DNA from: Melioribacteraceae bacterium
GTDB taxonomy: Bacteria > Bacteroidota > Ignavibacteria > Ignavibacteriales > Melioribacteraceae
Assembly (NCBI GenBank): GCA_016927595.1
Contig: JAFGMI010000024.1
Span: 62,001-126,000, forward strand
Direction: 5' to 3'
Length of the DNA: 64,000 nucleotides
The position numbers were made by a program, and so were the translations under genes. Below are positions 54,818-63,183 of this stretch, one piece after another. The notes below the pieces were generated by a model that searched no databases, was not told the DNA's origin, and saw only the letters and a program-made list of their open reading frames with translations. How positions within the stretch are numbered: position 1 is the first letter of the stretch; the number at the start of each line of letters is the position of its first letter.

Positions 54818-55630
54818 ATGAATATAAATATATTGTTTATAGGCGATATCGTCGGTAAACCCGGCATGGAAATGACACAGACGTGGCTGAGCAGCCTGCA
54901 GAAAAAGTTTAAAGCCGACATTACTATTATCAACGGTGAGAATGCCAATGATGGGAAAGGTTTTACCCAGAAAGAAGGCAGCATATTATTTAACATGGGA
55001 GTTGATGTGGTTACAGGCGGTAATCATACCTGGGATAAGCATCAGTCGCAGGAATACCTTAAAAGCGAACCCCGATCATTGCGACCGTTGAATTATCCTA
55101 AGGGAACTTACGGAAACGGGTATTACATTACCGATACTAAAAAGGGTAAAGTGGGTGTTTTAAATCTGCAGGGCAGATCGTTCATGGCTGCTATCGATTG
55201 TCCTTTCAGGACAGCGGAATGGGCTGTAGGTAGGATTCAGCAGGAAACAAAGGTAATCTTTGTGGATTTTCATGCGGAAGCAACAGCTGAAAAAATGGCA
55301 CTTGCTAACTTTCTGGACGGTAAAATAAGTGTTCTTGCAGGAACGCACACCCACGTACAGACGAGTGATGAAAGAATACTTGCCAATGGAACGGCTTATA
55401 TTACGGATGTGGGTATGACCGGACCATACGACTCGGTTATCGGCATGAAAACAGATGCAGCCATCAACAGATTTTTGTATCAGACACCTCAGAAATATCA
55501 GACTGCACTGGATAATGTACATCTTTGCGGTTTATCCGTTGTTGTTGATTCCGAAACCGGCAAAGCAATAGAAATAGAAAGAATTTTACTGCCTGAATTT
55601 GATCGTAAGGTCGAAATTAGAAATGAATAA
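54818..55630 (+). CDS. YmdB-like metallophosphoesterase
   Basis: The 270-residue protein belongs to the TIGR00282/YmdB family of metal-dependent phosphodiesterases. Motifs are FIGDIVGKPG near the N terminus, NGENANDGKGF, GGNHTWDKH (metal ligands), FHAEATAEKMA, and GTHTHVQTSD. In Bacillus, YmdB hydrolyses 2',3'- or 3',5'-cAMP and affects biofilm and motility. Length and order are normal. The start of the next gene overlaps its end by 8 nt, so the pair is likely cotranscribed. Confidence 0.9.
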   Translation: MNINILFIGDIVGKPGMEMTQTWLSSLQKKFKADITIINGENANDGKGFTQKEGSILFNMGVDVVTGGNHTWDKHQSQEYLKSEPRSLRPLNYPKGTYGNGYYITDTKKGKVGVLNLQGRSFMAAIDCPFRTAEWAVGRIQQETKVIFVDFHAEATAEKMALANFLDGKISVLAGTHTHVQTSDERILANGTAYITDVGMTGPYDSVIGMKTDAAINRFLYQTPQKYQTALDNVHLCGLSVVVDSETGKAIEIERILLPEFDRKVEIRNE

Positions 55631-56612
55631 TTTCCCTTTGCCACGTCTGGATAAGGATTCGAAGCTTTATGAAATTCTCTTGAACTACTGCAGGCTGAAG
55701 AGCGGTGAGAAGTGGGAAGATCCCGAAGGATTACATTCCGTTGGATGTATTGATTGCACCGATGAGGATCAAATAAAAAATTTTATTGGCAAAAAAAAAT
55801 TTACGCTTGCTGTTCACGATCCTCCGTATAATTTGATTGCATTCAAAAAAATGAATGTTGATGAGTTTATTTTATGGTGCAGCAAATGGATTAAAAATAC
55901 TGAGAAAATTCTCACGAAAAATTCTTCGCTGTATGTCTGGCTCGGAGCTGATTATAAAAAACATTTTCAGCCTTTCGCTGAATTTATCATAATGATAAAG
56001 GGGACGGGTTTTAAATCTCAAAATATGATTACAATGCGGAATCAACGAGGCTACGGTACACAGAAAAACTGGATGAGTGTCAGACAGGAATTATTATTTT
56101 ATTCGAAAGGTGAACCGGTATTTAATTCGGCAAATGTGTATACTGATATTCCCAAAATATTGCGGGGCTACTATAAAGAAGTTAACGGTAAAATAACCGA
56201 AAATTTTGAAAGAAGCCATTCGGATAAAATACGCGCAGGCAATGTATGGGTGGATATTCAGCAGGTATTTCACTTAAAGGAGGAAAACGTTAACGGGTGT
56301 TTCGCCCAAAAGCCTCTTCAGGCGATTGAAAGAATAATCAAAGTATCCAGTGCAATTGATGATAGAGTTGTTGATTTCTTCTCGCATTCCGGTACGACGC
56401 TTCTTGCTGCTGAACGAACAGGGAGAAAGTGCAGTACCATTGATATCGATCCGGTTTTCTGTGAAATATCTATTCGCCGTCTGGAACATTTCCGGGAAAC
56501 AGGACTTTTGGGCTGGCAGAATTCCAATCCTTTTGCAAAGGAAATACTCAATGATAAAAAGCTGATTGAACTTTTAAGAAAAGAGTATAATATGTCATAT
56601 AAATTAAATTGA
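55623..56612 (+). CDS. Second orphan DNA methyltransferase (beta-class, divergent motif I)
   Basis: A 329-residue enzyme with the catalytic DPPY at residues 66-69 before the S-adenosylmethionine motif I, which here reads FFSHSGTT (near residue 253) in place of the usual DPFxGSGTT. The flanking helical segment (LLAAERTGRKCSTIDIDPVF) supports binding. YGTQKNW matches a conserved pattern of this group. No restriction enzyme is nearby; it lies between a phosphoesterase gene and folD. The ATG at 55623 overlaps the previous gene by 8 nt; an in-frame TTG at 55599 is possible. It is different from the methylase at 3.65 kb. Target and activity are unknown. Confidence 0.82.
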   Translation: MNNFPLPRLDKDSKLYEILLNYCRLKSGEKWEDPEGLHSVGCIDCTDEDQIKNFIGKKKFTLAVHDPPYNLIAFKKMNVDEFILWCSKWIKNTEKILTKNSSLYVWLGADYKKHFQPFAEFIIMIKGTGFKSQNMITMRNQRGYGTQKNWMSVRQELLFYSKGEPVFNSANVYTDIPKILRGYYKEVNGKITENFERSHSDKIRAGNVWVDIQQVFHLKEENVNGCFAQKPLQAIERIIKVSSAIDDRVVDFFSHSGTTLLAAERTGRKCSTIDIDPVFCEISIRRLEHFRETGLLGWQNSNPFAKEILNDKKLIELLRKEYNMSYKLN

Positions 56613-56623
56613 GGAAATATTGA

Positions 56624-57505
56624 ATGGCAATGATTGACGGCAAAGCGGTTGCAGCGGAAATAAGAAGTGAGCTTAAAGAAAATATTGACAAGTTAAAATC
56701 AATCTCAAATAAAATACCTGGACTTGTTACTATTATCGTGGGTGAAAATCCTGCCTCGAAAGTCTATGTTAATATGAAGAGCAAGGCTTGTACCGAAGTT
56801 GGGATGAAATCAAAAATAGAAGAACTTAGCGCGGATATCTCGGAAGAAGAGTTGCTGAGTATTGTTAAAAGTTATAATAATAATCCTGAATATCATGGTA
56901 TTCTTGTGCAACTTCCTCTCCCTTCCCACATCAGTGAAGATAAAGTTATAGAAACAATTGCTGTTGAGAAAGATGTAGACGGATTTCATCCGATTAATAC
57001 GGGGAACTTAATGATCGGGAAGGATTCTCTATTACCTTGTACGCCTAACGGTGTAGTGGAGTTATTGAAAAGATATAAAATTGAAACCAGTGGGAAGCAT
57101 GTTGTGGTAGTCGGCAGAAGCAACATAGTAGGCAAACCTGTGGCGAACATGCTCGTGCAGAAGAAAGAGGGAGCGAATGCAATAGTTACAATTTGTCACA
57201 GTGCTTCCGATATAACGCAATACACAAAACAAGCTGACATACTGATTGCTGCAATGGGTCGTCCGGGTTTCATTACTGCTGAAATGGTTAAAGAAGGGGT
57301 TGTTGTTATAGATGTTGGTGTAAACAGGGTAGATGATTCCGGAGCAAAGAAAGGCTATAGGATAGTGGGTGATGTGGATTATGATACTGTTTCAGCAAAG
57401 GCTTCTTATATCACACCGGTTCCGGGTGGTGTTGGTCCTATGACGATTGCAATGCTTCTGGTTAATACTTACAAGGCTTTTCAAAAAATTGAAAACATTA
57501 ATTAA
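56624..57505 (+). CDS. folD: Methylenetetrahydrofolate dehydrogenase/cyclohydrolase
   Basis: FolD interconverts methylene-, methenyl- and formyl-tetrahydrofolate in one-carbon metabolism. The 293-residue protein has the [18 protein letters not shown] motif with the catalytic Lys, [25 protein letters not shown], the nucleotide-binding [12 protein letters not shown], and the C-terminal [11 protein letters not shown]. Length is typical. It is 11 nt upstream of deoC, and the two are likely cotranscribed with the downstream genes. Confidence 0.96.
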   Translation: MAMIDGKAVAAEIRSELKENIDKLKSISNKIPGLVTIIVGENPASKVYVNMKSKACTEVGMKSKIEELSADISEEELLSIVKSYNNNPEYHGILVQLPLPSHISEDKVIETIAVEKDVDGFHPINTGNLMIGKDSLLPCTPNGVVELLKRYKIETSGKHVVVVGRSNIVGKPVANMLVQKKEGANAIVTICHSASDITQYTKQADILIAAMGRPGFITAEMVKEGVVVIDVGVNRVDDSGAKKGYRIVGDVDYDTVSAKASYITPVPGGVGPMTIAMLLVNTYKAFQKIENIN

Positions 57506-57516
57506 AAGGTAAGCTA

Positions 57517-58386
57517 ATGGCTTCTTCAATAATTGACAGGATTGTCTCACAGGTATTTACGGAGAAAGCTTTAAAGGATTTTTACTGTGTGGGCGATACG
57601 TGCCAGGGCTGGGAAAGAAACGTTATTGATCAGCCGGAAACAGTTAAAAAGATAATTGAAAATGGTGCTGATAGAATTGCTGCCGGGATTGGTGTAGGCG
57701 GGCATATTGAAGATGTTGGGATAGCAAGAATGATCGATCATACTTTATTAAAGGCAGAAGCCACGGAAGATGAAATGATCAAATTATGCGATGAGGCTAA
57801 AATATATGAGTTCGCTTCGGTTTGTGTAAATCCGTGTTATGTTAAACTATGTTCCCAGCAACTTAAAGGCAGCAAGGTTAAAGTATGCACTGTAATCGGT
57901 TTCCCGCTGGGAGCAACAACAACTGAAATAAAGAGAAAGGAAGCTGAGCAGGCGATTGAAAACGGGGCTCAGGAAGTCGACATGGTTATAAATATCGGTA
58001 TGCTTAAACAGGGTAAATACGACTATGTGTTTACTGACATTAATCAGGTAGCTCTGGCGGCGAAAAGAAACAGAGCAATATTAAAGGTAATTATTGAAAC
58101 GGCACTGCTTACTGATGAAGAAAAAGTAAAAGCCTGTGTTATAAGCAAGGAAGCCAAAGCCGATTTTGTGAAAACCTCCACGGGGTTCAGCAAAGGCGGT
58201 GCAACCGCAAGTGATGTTGCTCTGATGAAATACGTCGTAGGAAGTTCTGTCGGCGTTAAAGCCTCCGGCGGTATAAGATCACGTGAAGATGCGCAGGCAA
58301 TGATTGAAAGCGGAGCTGACAGGATAGGTGCCAGTGCGAGCGTAAAAATAGTAGCCGGCAATGATACGGGAGAACGTGGTTACTAG
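57517..58386 (+). CDS. deoC: Deoxyribose-phosphate aldolase with an encapsulation-peptide-like N-terminal extension
   Basis: DeoC cleaves 2-deoxyribose-5-phosphate to glyceraldehyde-3-phosphate and acetaldehyde. The 289-residue protein keeps the family core from about residue 70 ([12 protein letters not shown]), the Schiff-base Lys219 in FVKTSTGF, and Lys248 in GVKASGGIR. It carries about 70 extra residues at the N terminus. The first 18 ([16 protein letters not shown]) form an amphipathic helix with paired hydrophobic residues every three to four positions, much like peptides that send enzymes into microcompartments. Shell genes lie 12 kb upstream, and DeoC is a known member of sugar-phosphate microcompartment types. 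Encapsulation is an inference. It follows folD by 11 nt. Confidence 0.92.
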   Translation: MASSIIDRIVSQVFTEKALKDFYCVGDTCQGWERNVIDQPETVKKIIENGADRIAAGIGVGGHIEDVGIARMIDHTLLKAEATEDEMIKLCDEAKIYEFASVCVNPCYVKLCSQQLKGSKVKVCTVIGFPLGATTTEIKRKEAEQAIENGAQEVDMVINIGMLKQGKYDYVFTDINQVALAAKRNRAILKVIIETALLTDEEKVKACVISKEAKADFVKTSTGFSKGGATASDVALMKYVVGSSVGVKASGGIRSREDAQAMIESGADRIGASASVKIVAGNDTGERGY

Positions 58387-58610
58387 TGGTACTCGATTTA
58401 ATCGTAAAAGATACAGGAGACGGGTATACCGCTGAAATTCCCTCGATAAACGGATGTGAGAGTTGGGCACATGAAGAGGAGACAGCCATAAATAATGTCG
58501 TTGAACTGCTCCGCTACTATTTAAACCTTCCGGGGGATCTTAAAATTATAATTGATAAAGCCCGGGGAACAAGTAAAAAGCAAATCTTTAAACTAGTGTT
58601 CGATAAGTAA
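58386..58610 (+). CDS. HicB-like small protein (orphan, no HicA seen)
   Basis: A 74-residue protein of the HicB/UPF0150 type: the strand-turn-strand pattern GYTAEIPSINGCESWAHEEETAINNVVELLRYYL matches the partial RNase H-like fold of HicB antitoxins. A HicA toxin gene, normally adjacent, is absent, and the C-terminal DNA-binding extension of many HicB proteins is missing. It starts at GTG 58386, overlapping the last base of the deoC stop, and ends directly at trmH. It is a housekeeping-operon passenger, or a stand-alone regulator. Confidence 0.65.
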   Translation: MVLDLIVKDTGDGYTAEIPSINGCESWAHEEETAINNVVELLRYYLNLPGDLKIIIDKARGTSKKQIFKLVFDK

Positions 58611-59201
58611 TTGCGTCAATTTAAAACTGAAAAAAGACTTAATAAAATTTCTAAAGTAATAAAAGCCAGGCAGCATGCCCTGGCAGTAGTAATTGAGAAT
58701 ATTCATGATCCTCATAACGTGAGCGCTATATACCGTACTTGTGATGCAGTCGGTGTCCCGAATGTAAGTTTACTTTATACATTAGAGGAATTCCCGAAAA
58801 TCAGTAAAGTCTCTTCCGCTTCGGCAATGAAATGGGTGAAGAGCAAAAAGTTTAATAGTGTTGATAAATGCTATTCCACATTAAAGGAAGAAGGATTCAG
58901 TATTTATGCAACCCTGCTCGATGAGTCAGCAGTAAGTATATATGATATCGACATGACCGGGAAAATAGCTTTCGTATTCGGGAATGAGCATAGAGGGGTC
59001 TCTGAAGACGCAGCTGAAAAAGCCGATAAGAAGATTTATATACCGATGAGAGGAATGATCCAGAGTTTAAATGTTTCCGTTGCGACTGCTGTAACTCTTT
59101 TCGAAGCACAGAGGCAAAGAGCTCTTAAAGGCATGTATGATTTTTCGGAACTGTCTGACGATGAGATTGAAAACTTTATAAATGATTGGTGTGATAAATG
59201 A
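58611..59201 (+). CDS. TrmH/SpoU-family RNA 2'-O-methyltransferase
   Basis: The 196-residue SPOUT-class enzyme methylates the 2'-hydroxyl of ribose in RNA. It has the three SpoU motifs: ENIHDPHNVSAIYRTCDA (motif 1, with Asn and Arg), FVFGNEHRGVS (motif 2) and IPMRGMIQSLNVSVATAV (motif 3). These and the short length are close to tRNA (guanosine-18-2'-O-)-methyltransferase TrmH. The substrate is inferred. The start is TTG at 58611, immediately after the HicB-like gene, and aroA overlaps its end by 4 nt. Confidence 0.9.
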   Translation: MRQFKTEKRLNKISKVIKARQHALAVVIENIHDPHNVSAIYRTCDAVGVPNVSLLYTLEEFPKISKVSSASAMKWVKSKKFNSVDKCYSTLKEEGFSIYATLLDESAVSIYDIDMTGKIAFVFGNEHRGVSEDAAEKADKKIYIPMRGMIQSLNVSVATAVTLFEAQRQRALKGMYDFSELSDDEIENFINDWCDK

Positions 59202-60478
59202 ATTACAAGGTAGAGAATGTTAAAAGCATTAAGGGGGAACTGTCGCTTCCCGGTGACAAGTCAATATCACACCGTTCCGTAATGTTTTCCTGCCTTGCCG
59301 GAGGGGAATCTACTATTCAAAACTGTCTAATGTCGGAGGATCTGATTTCGACTATGAGCTGTTTTCGTGCGCTGGGTTGCAGAATTGATGAGAAGGACGA
59401 GTTGGTTATTATTAACGGAGCCGGTTTTAACGGTTTCAAAAAACCGGTTAAAGATCTTCACTGTGGTAATTCAGGGACAACGGCTCGTTTAATAACCGGG
59501 ATACTTGCAGCACAAAGTTTCAGTTCAAAACTAATTGGCGATGAATCACTTTCACAGAGACCCATGAGGCGGGTTGTTGATCCGTTATTATCGATGGGTG
59601 CTGACATACAAATATCATCAAACGGTACATTGCCAATACATATTAATCCGGTAAAGTCTCTTATTGCTGTTAAACATGAATTAAAAGTTGCCAGCGCGCA
59701 GGTTAAAAGCGCAATACTTCTGGCAGGTCTCCATCTCGATGAAACTACAGTAGTTGTCGAGAAATTCAATACTCGCAATCATACTGAAACAATGCTTAAG
59801 TTACCCGTGAAAAAAGAAAACGGCGCGAGCATTATCTCTGTATCGAAATCATATTATCCTGAAAAAAATCAGTATTATATTCCTTCTGACATATCATCTG
59901 CCGCATTCTTTATGGTATTGGGATTGATATCTGAGAATTCCGAAATCAGGATTAAAAGCGTATTGCTGAATGAATCCCGGACTGGAGTTATTGAGGTTCT
60001 GAAAAGTATGGGTGGAAATATATCTTTTGAAAATATCAGGGAGACTTCAGGAGAAAAGTTCGGCGATATTGTTGTGAGAAGCAGTTATCTACGTAATGTT
60101 GTGATAAATAAGGAATTAATCCCAAATATTATTGATGAAATTCCGATTCTTTCAGTTGCCGGAATTTTTGCGGAAGGAAACTTTAAAATTGAAAATGCAG
60201 AAGAATTGAGGTACAAAGAATCGGATAGGATAAAATCACTTTGTGATAATTACAAATTACTGGGTTATAAAGTTAATGAATTCGCTGATGGATTTGAATT
60301 ATCAGGTGATCCGACAAAAACCAGTGTCGTTATTGATTCAAAAGGCGATCACCGTATCGCAATGACTTTTGCTGTATTGGGAAGTCAAATTAGTGCCGGT
60401 ATGCAAATCAGGAATTTTGAATGTGTGGCTGTTTCGAATCCGGATTTTCTCAATCAGTTGAAAAAACTTGGAAGTTGA
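59198..60478 (+). CDS. aroA: 3-phosphoshikimate 1-carboxyvinyltransferase (EPSP synthase)
   Basis: AroA joins shikimate-3-phosphate and phosphoenolpyruvate in the shikimate pathway to aromatic amino acids. The 426-residue protein has GDKSISHRSVM near residue 20, GNSGTTARL (about 91-99), SQRPMRRVV, the LPIHI segment, the acidic ESDRIKSL region, and GDHRIAMTFAV near the C terminus. It overlaps the preceding methyltransferase gene by ATGA. It ends 4 nt before bshC on the other strand, with no clear terminator. Confidence 0.97.
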   Translation: MNYKVENVKSIKGELSLPGDKSISHRSVMFSCLAGGESTIQNCLMSEDLISTMSCFRALGCRIDEKDELVIINGAGFNGFKKPVKDLHCGNSGTTARLITGILAAQSFSSKLIGDESLSQRPMRRVVDPLLSMGADIQISSNGTLPIHINPVKSLIAVKHELKVASAQVKSAILLAGLHLDETTVVVEKFNTRNHTETMLKLPVKKENGASIISVSKSYYPEKNQYYIPSDISSAAFFMVLGLISENSEIRIKSVLLNESRTGVIEVLKSMGGNISFENIRETSGEKFGDIVVRSSYLRNVVINKELIPNIIDEIPILSVAGIFAEGNFKIENAEELRYKESDRIKSLCDNYKLLGYKVNEFADGFELSGDPTKTSVVIDSKGDHRIAMTFAVLGSQISAGMQIRNFECVAVSNPDFLNQLKKLGS

Positions 60479-60482
60479 CGGT

Positions 60483-62108
60483 TTACAGCTCAATTATCTG
60501 ATGCTCAAACTTATTTATTGACAACTCATTAATCAGCACTTTTATCAAATCTGCACCATATTTAACCGCGAATGATGTAAAATTAATTACTCTTTCCTGA
60601 TATTCATTCCCTGGATAAATATTCGCGCTGATTTTATCGATCTGTCTCAACACTGTTTCGTGCTTGCGCTCAACTGCTTTCTCAACTTTTGATTTAAGAA
60701 CATCAAGAGAATGATTGATTCTTTCCTCGGTTTTTCCGGCTGTTTCCAATAAAGACTGATCGATGGAAAAAATATTCTCTTTTAGTTTTTCAATCGCATA
60801 TTGTATTTCATTTTTTATTTCTGAAAACAGTTTGTCAACATTTTCGTCAGAAATACTGGATAATACTTCTGTTTTTATTCTATCATTTTCCCCCAATAAA
60901 TCTATCAGGTTAAGTTCGAACCTTTCGATTAAGCCGGAGATATTTTTTTCGAGTATTGTCGCTGAGGCTCTCGGATAAATATATGGTTGCGGTATATCGA
61001 AGTAGCTATAGTTCGGAATAACCTGAGCAAAATAAGCGATCTCACTGGGTCCTCCGATATAAAAAGCTGTCGGTAATAAATAATCCTGACAAATCGGTCT
61101 TAGCAGAACATTAGGGCTGAAATCCTGAGGTGCTTCTTCAAGTCTCTTCAGCAGCTCCTCCTGGGTGATTTTTTTTCTTTTATTTTTTAACTTAAAATTT
61201 TCTTCTTCAGGTTCGAGTAAATACCTGCCGTCCGGTTCGTGTATGAAAATATTAATAGGTTTTACCTTAACCTGAGCGTGATACAAATCCTCCAGCTCAG
61301 CACTTCGTTCTATTACAAAATCGGAATGCTCCCTGAAGTATTCAATTTCTCTTTTAAACACGGGACGCAGTAATTTTTTGATATTATCACTCTGCGGGTT
61401 TATGACAACTAATCCGTATTCACCAAAATATTTATTTAGTATCTTCTTAAATGCATTAACAAATGATTTACCTGGCTGGTACGCATCGTCGACGAGATTA
61501 ACAATTTCCTCTTTGAATTCAGAGTCGCGTAAGCCGTCAAAATATTCTTTTTTCGTAGTAGTAATGTTGTCATTAAACTGTAACTTCCCAATACTGCCAC
61601 GGTTCAGATCATCTTCCAAACCATCATCGTACACAAAGTTTTTGAGTTCATTTGTTTTATCGAGGATAGTTACTGATTTAACTTCGTGGAAGTCGTGGTC
61701 ATCACCTTCAAGCCAAAATACAGGTACAAAATTATATGTATCGTATTTTTCCTTTAATTGCCGGCTGAGTTTTATGGCAGTTATAATTTTATAGAAGGTA
61801 TATAAAGGACCTCCAAAAATGGAAAGCTGCTGTCCGGTAACAACAGTCAGTGTTTTAGGAGATTTGAGCAATTCAATATTTGCTTCGACGAGTTTAGACT
61901 TTTTAATATCGCTGTATTGCCCGGAAATAATATCAGCTAAAATAAATCTGTGCAACCGTTCTTTTTGTACAATTTCCGAAAACTTGGATTCATAGTTTTC
62001 CGTATCACGGTAGTTTTGATTATAAAAATTTTTAACTTTATCAAAATCGTACAAGTAATCCAGAAACAATCGTCTGAAGCCTGGTAAATCAGAATATTTA
62101 ATATACAT
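60483..62108 (-). CDS. bshC: Bacillithiol biosynthesis cysteine-adding enzyme BshC
   Basis: BshC adds cysteine to the glucosaminyl-malate intermediate, the last step of bacillithiol synthesis. The 541-residue protein has the family signature TGQQLSIFGGPLYTFYKI near residue 95, then VPVFWLEGDDHDFHEV, and a long coiled coil (about residues 435-500) before the C-terminal end. Length is typical. BshA and BshB are not in the window. The start ATG at 62108 faces the DUF1207-like gene, so the 105-nt spacer must hold divergent promoters. Confidence 0.95.
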   Translation of the reverse strand: MYIKYSDLPGFRRLFLDYLYDFDKVKNFYNQNYRDTENYESKFSEIVQKERLHRFILADIISGQYSDIKKSKLVEANIELLKSPKTLTVVTGQQLSIFGGPLYTFYKIITAIKLSRQLKEKYDTYNFVPVFWLEGDDHDFHEVKSVTILDKTNELKNFVYDDGLEDDLNRGSIGKLQFNDNITTTKKEYFDGLRDSEFKEEIVNLVDDAYQPGKSFVNAFKKILNKYFGEYGLVVINPQSDNIKKLLRPVFKREIEYFREHSDFVIERSAELEDLYHAQVKVKPINIFIHEPDGRYLLEPEEENFKLKNKRKKITQEELLKRLEEAPQDFSPNVLLRPICQDYLLPTAFYIGGPSEIAYFAQVIPNYSYFDIPQPYIYPRASATILEKNISGLIERFELNLIDLLGENDRIKTEVLSSISDENVDKLFSEIKNEIQYAIEKLKENIFSIDQSLLETAGKTEERINHSLDVLKSKVEKAVERKHETVLRQIDKISANIYPGNEYQERVINFTSFAVKYGADLIKVLINELSINKFEHQIIEL

Positions 62109-62213
62109 TGGAATGTCCCTTTAGACTATATGAAATATAGTTGCTGATACGTTATGAAAATTCACCGTCAATTAACATATTTGTATTTATATTGCAAAAT
62201 TAAATTATTATTG

Positions 62214-63077
62214 ATGAAAAATATACTCAATAAACTGATTATTCTGTGGTTCATTTTACCTCAGGCAATAACTTCTCAGCAGATGTTGGAATTTCTTCCA
62301 TCAGGTCTGCAATTTATGCCATTAAAAGCTAACCATCAAGAAGCCAGACTGGGAGTTCTGTATTTCCCCAGGACCGGTTTTCTAAAGGTCGATATCGGGA
62401 ATAACGTCGACCTTATCAAATATTACTTCAATGATTCAGCCTCACTTTCTTCCGGTATTGAATTCATGGCGTATGCATTATCAACAAATTATCAGGGGAA
62501 GAGGTTGCAAATAGATGCAATAGATGGTTTCTTCGGAGGCAATGCGAATCTACAAATCAAATCTGGAACAGCAATTTATCAGTTGAGACTGAGAGTTATT
62601 CATAACAGTGCGCATTTTGTTGACGGTCATTACGATAATATAAACGACAGATGGAAGGATAATATCGGACCAATACCATTTACACAGGATTTCGGAGAAA
62701 TTACATTTGCACATACATTAAAACTCTCAGAAGCACGGCTCAGGTACTATGCCGGTGTTGCATACGCGACACTCGTTAGACCACATCTCATTAAAAAGTA
62801 TTCTTTTAATGCAGGTTTTGAAATATCCACCGGTAAAATTACCGGAAAGTTTCTGAATAGAGATACAAATATATTTATAGCTCATCATAACAGGTATGCC
62901 GGAATGCCGGATTATAAATTAAGTTATAATAATATGCTGGGTATAAAATTCGGAGGATGGTACGAAAAGGGCATAATATTTTATTTATCTCATTATCACG
63001 GTAATGATATATTCAGCGAATACTACGCAAGAAGAATAACAAGAATCGGTGCCGGATTCTTTGTCGATTTTTTATAA
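62214..63077 (+). CDS. DUF1207-like exported protein
   Basis: A 287-residue protein with a signal peptide (ILWFILPQAITS) and a beta-strand-rich body. The segment FMPLKANHQEARLGVLYFP resembles the opening of DUF1207 outer-membrane-associated proteins, and the ending FFVDFL is compatible with a barrel. The ATG at 62214 is chosen since it places the signal peptide at the N terminus; the ATG at 62154 would add 20 residues. No function is known. Confidence 0.7.
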   Translation: MKNILNKLIILWFILPQAITSQQMLEFLPSGLQFMPLKANHQEARLGVLYFPRTGFLKVDIGNNVDLIKYYFNDSASLSSGIEFMAYALSTNYQGKRLQIDAIDGFFGGNANLQIKSGTAIYQLRLRVIHNSAHFVDGHYDNINDRWKDNIGPIPFTQDFGEITFAHTLKLSEARLRYYAGVAYATLVRPHLIKKYSFNAGFEISTGKITGKFLNRDTNIFIAHHNRYAGMPDYKLSYNNMLGIKFGGWYEKGIIFYLSHYHGNDIFSEYYARRITRIGAGFFVDFL

Positions 63078-63183
63078 AAAATTAAGTCTATTTTACTCTG
63101 AAATAATAATTTCCATTTTTCAATTATTCAGTAATTTATAGGACAATGTGTATTGTAAAAGTTTTTTCTAAAAGTCATATCAC

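Noticed and set aside
63094-63140. Imperfect hairpin CTGAAATAAT/ATTATTCAG as terminator of the DUF1207-like gene
   Set aside because: It has a bulge and no T run follows, so it is not convincing.
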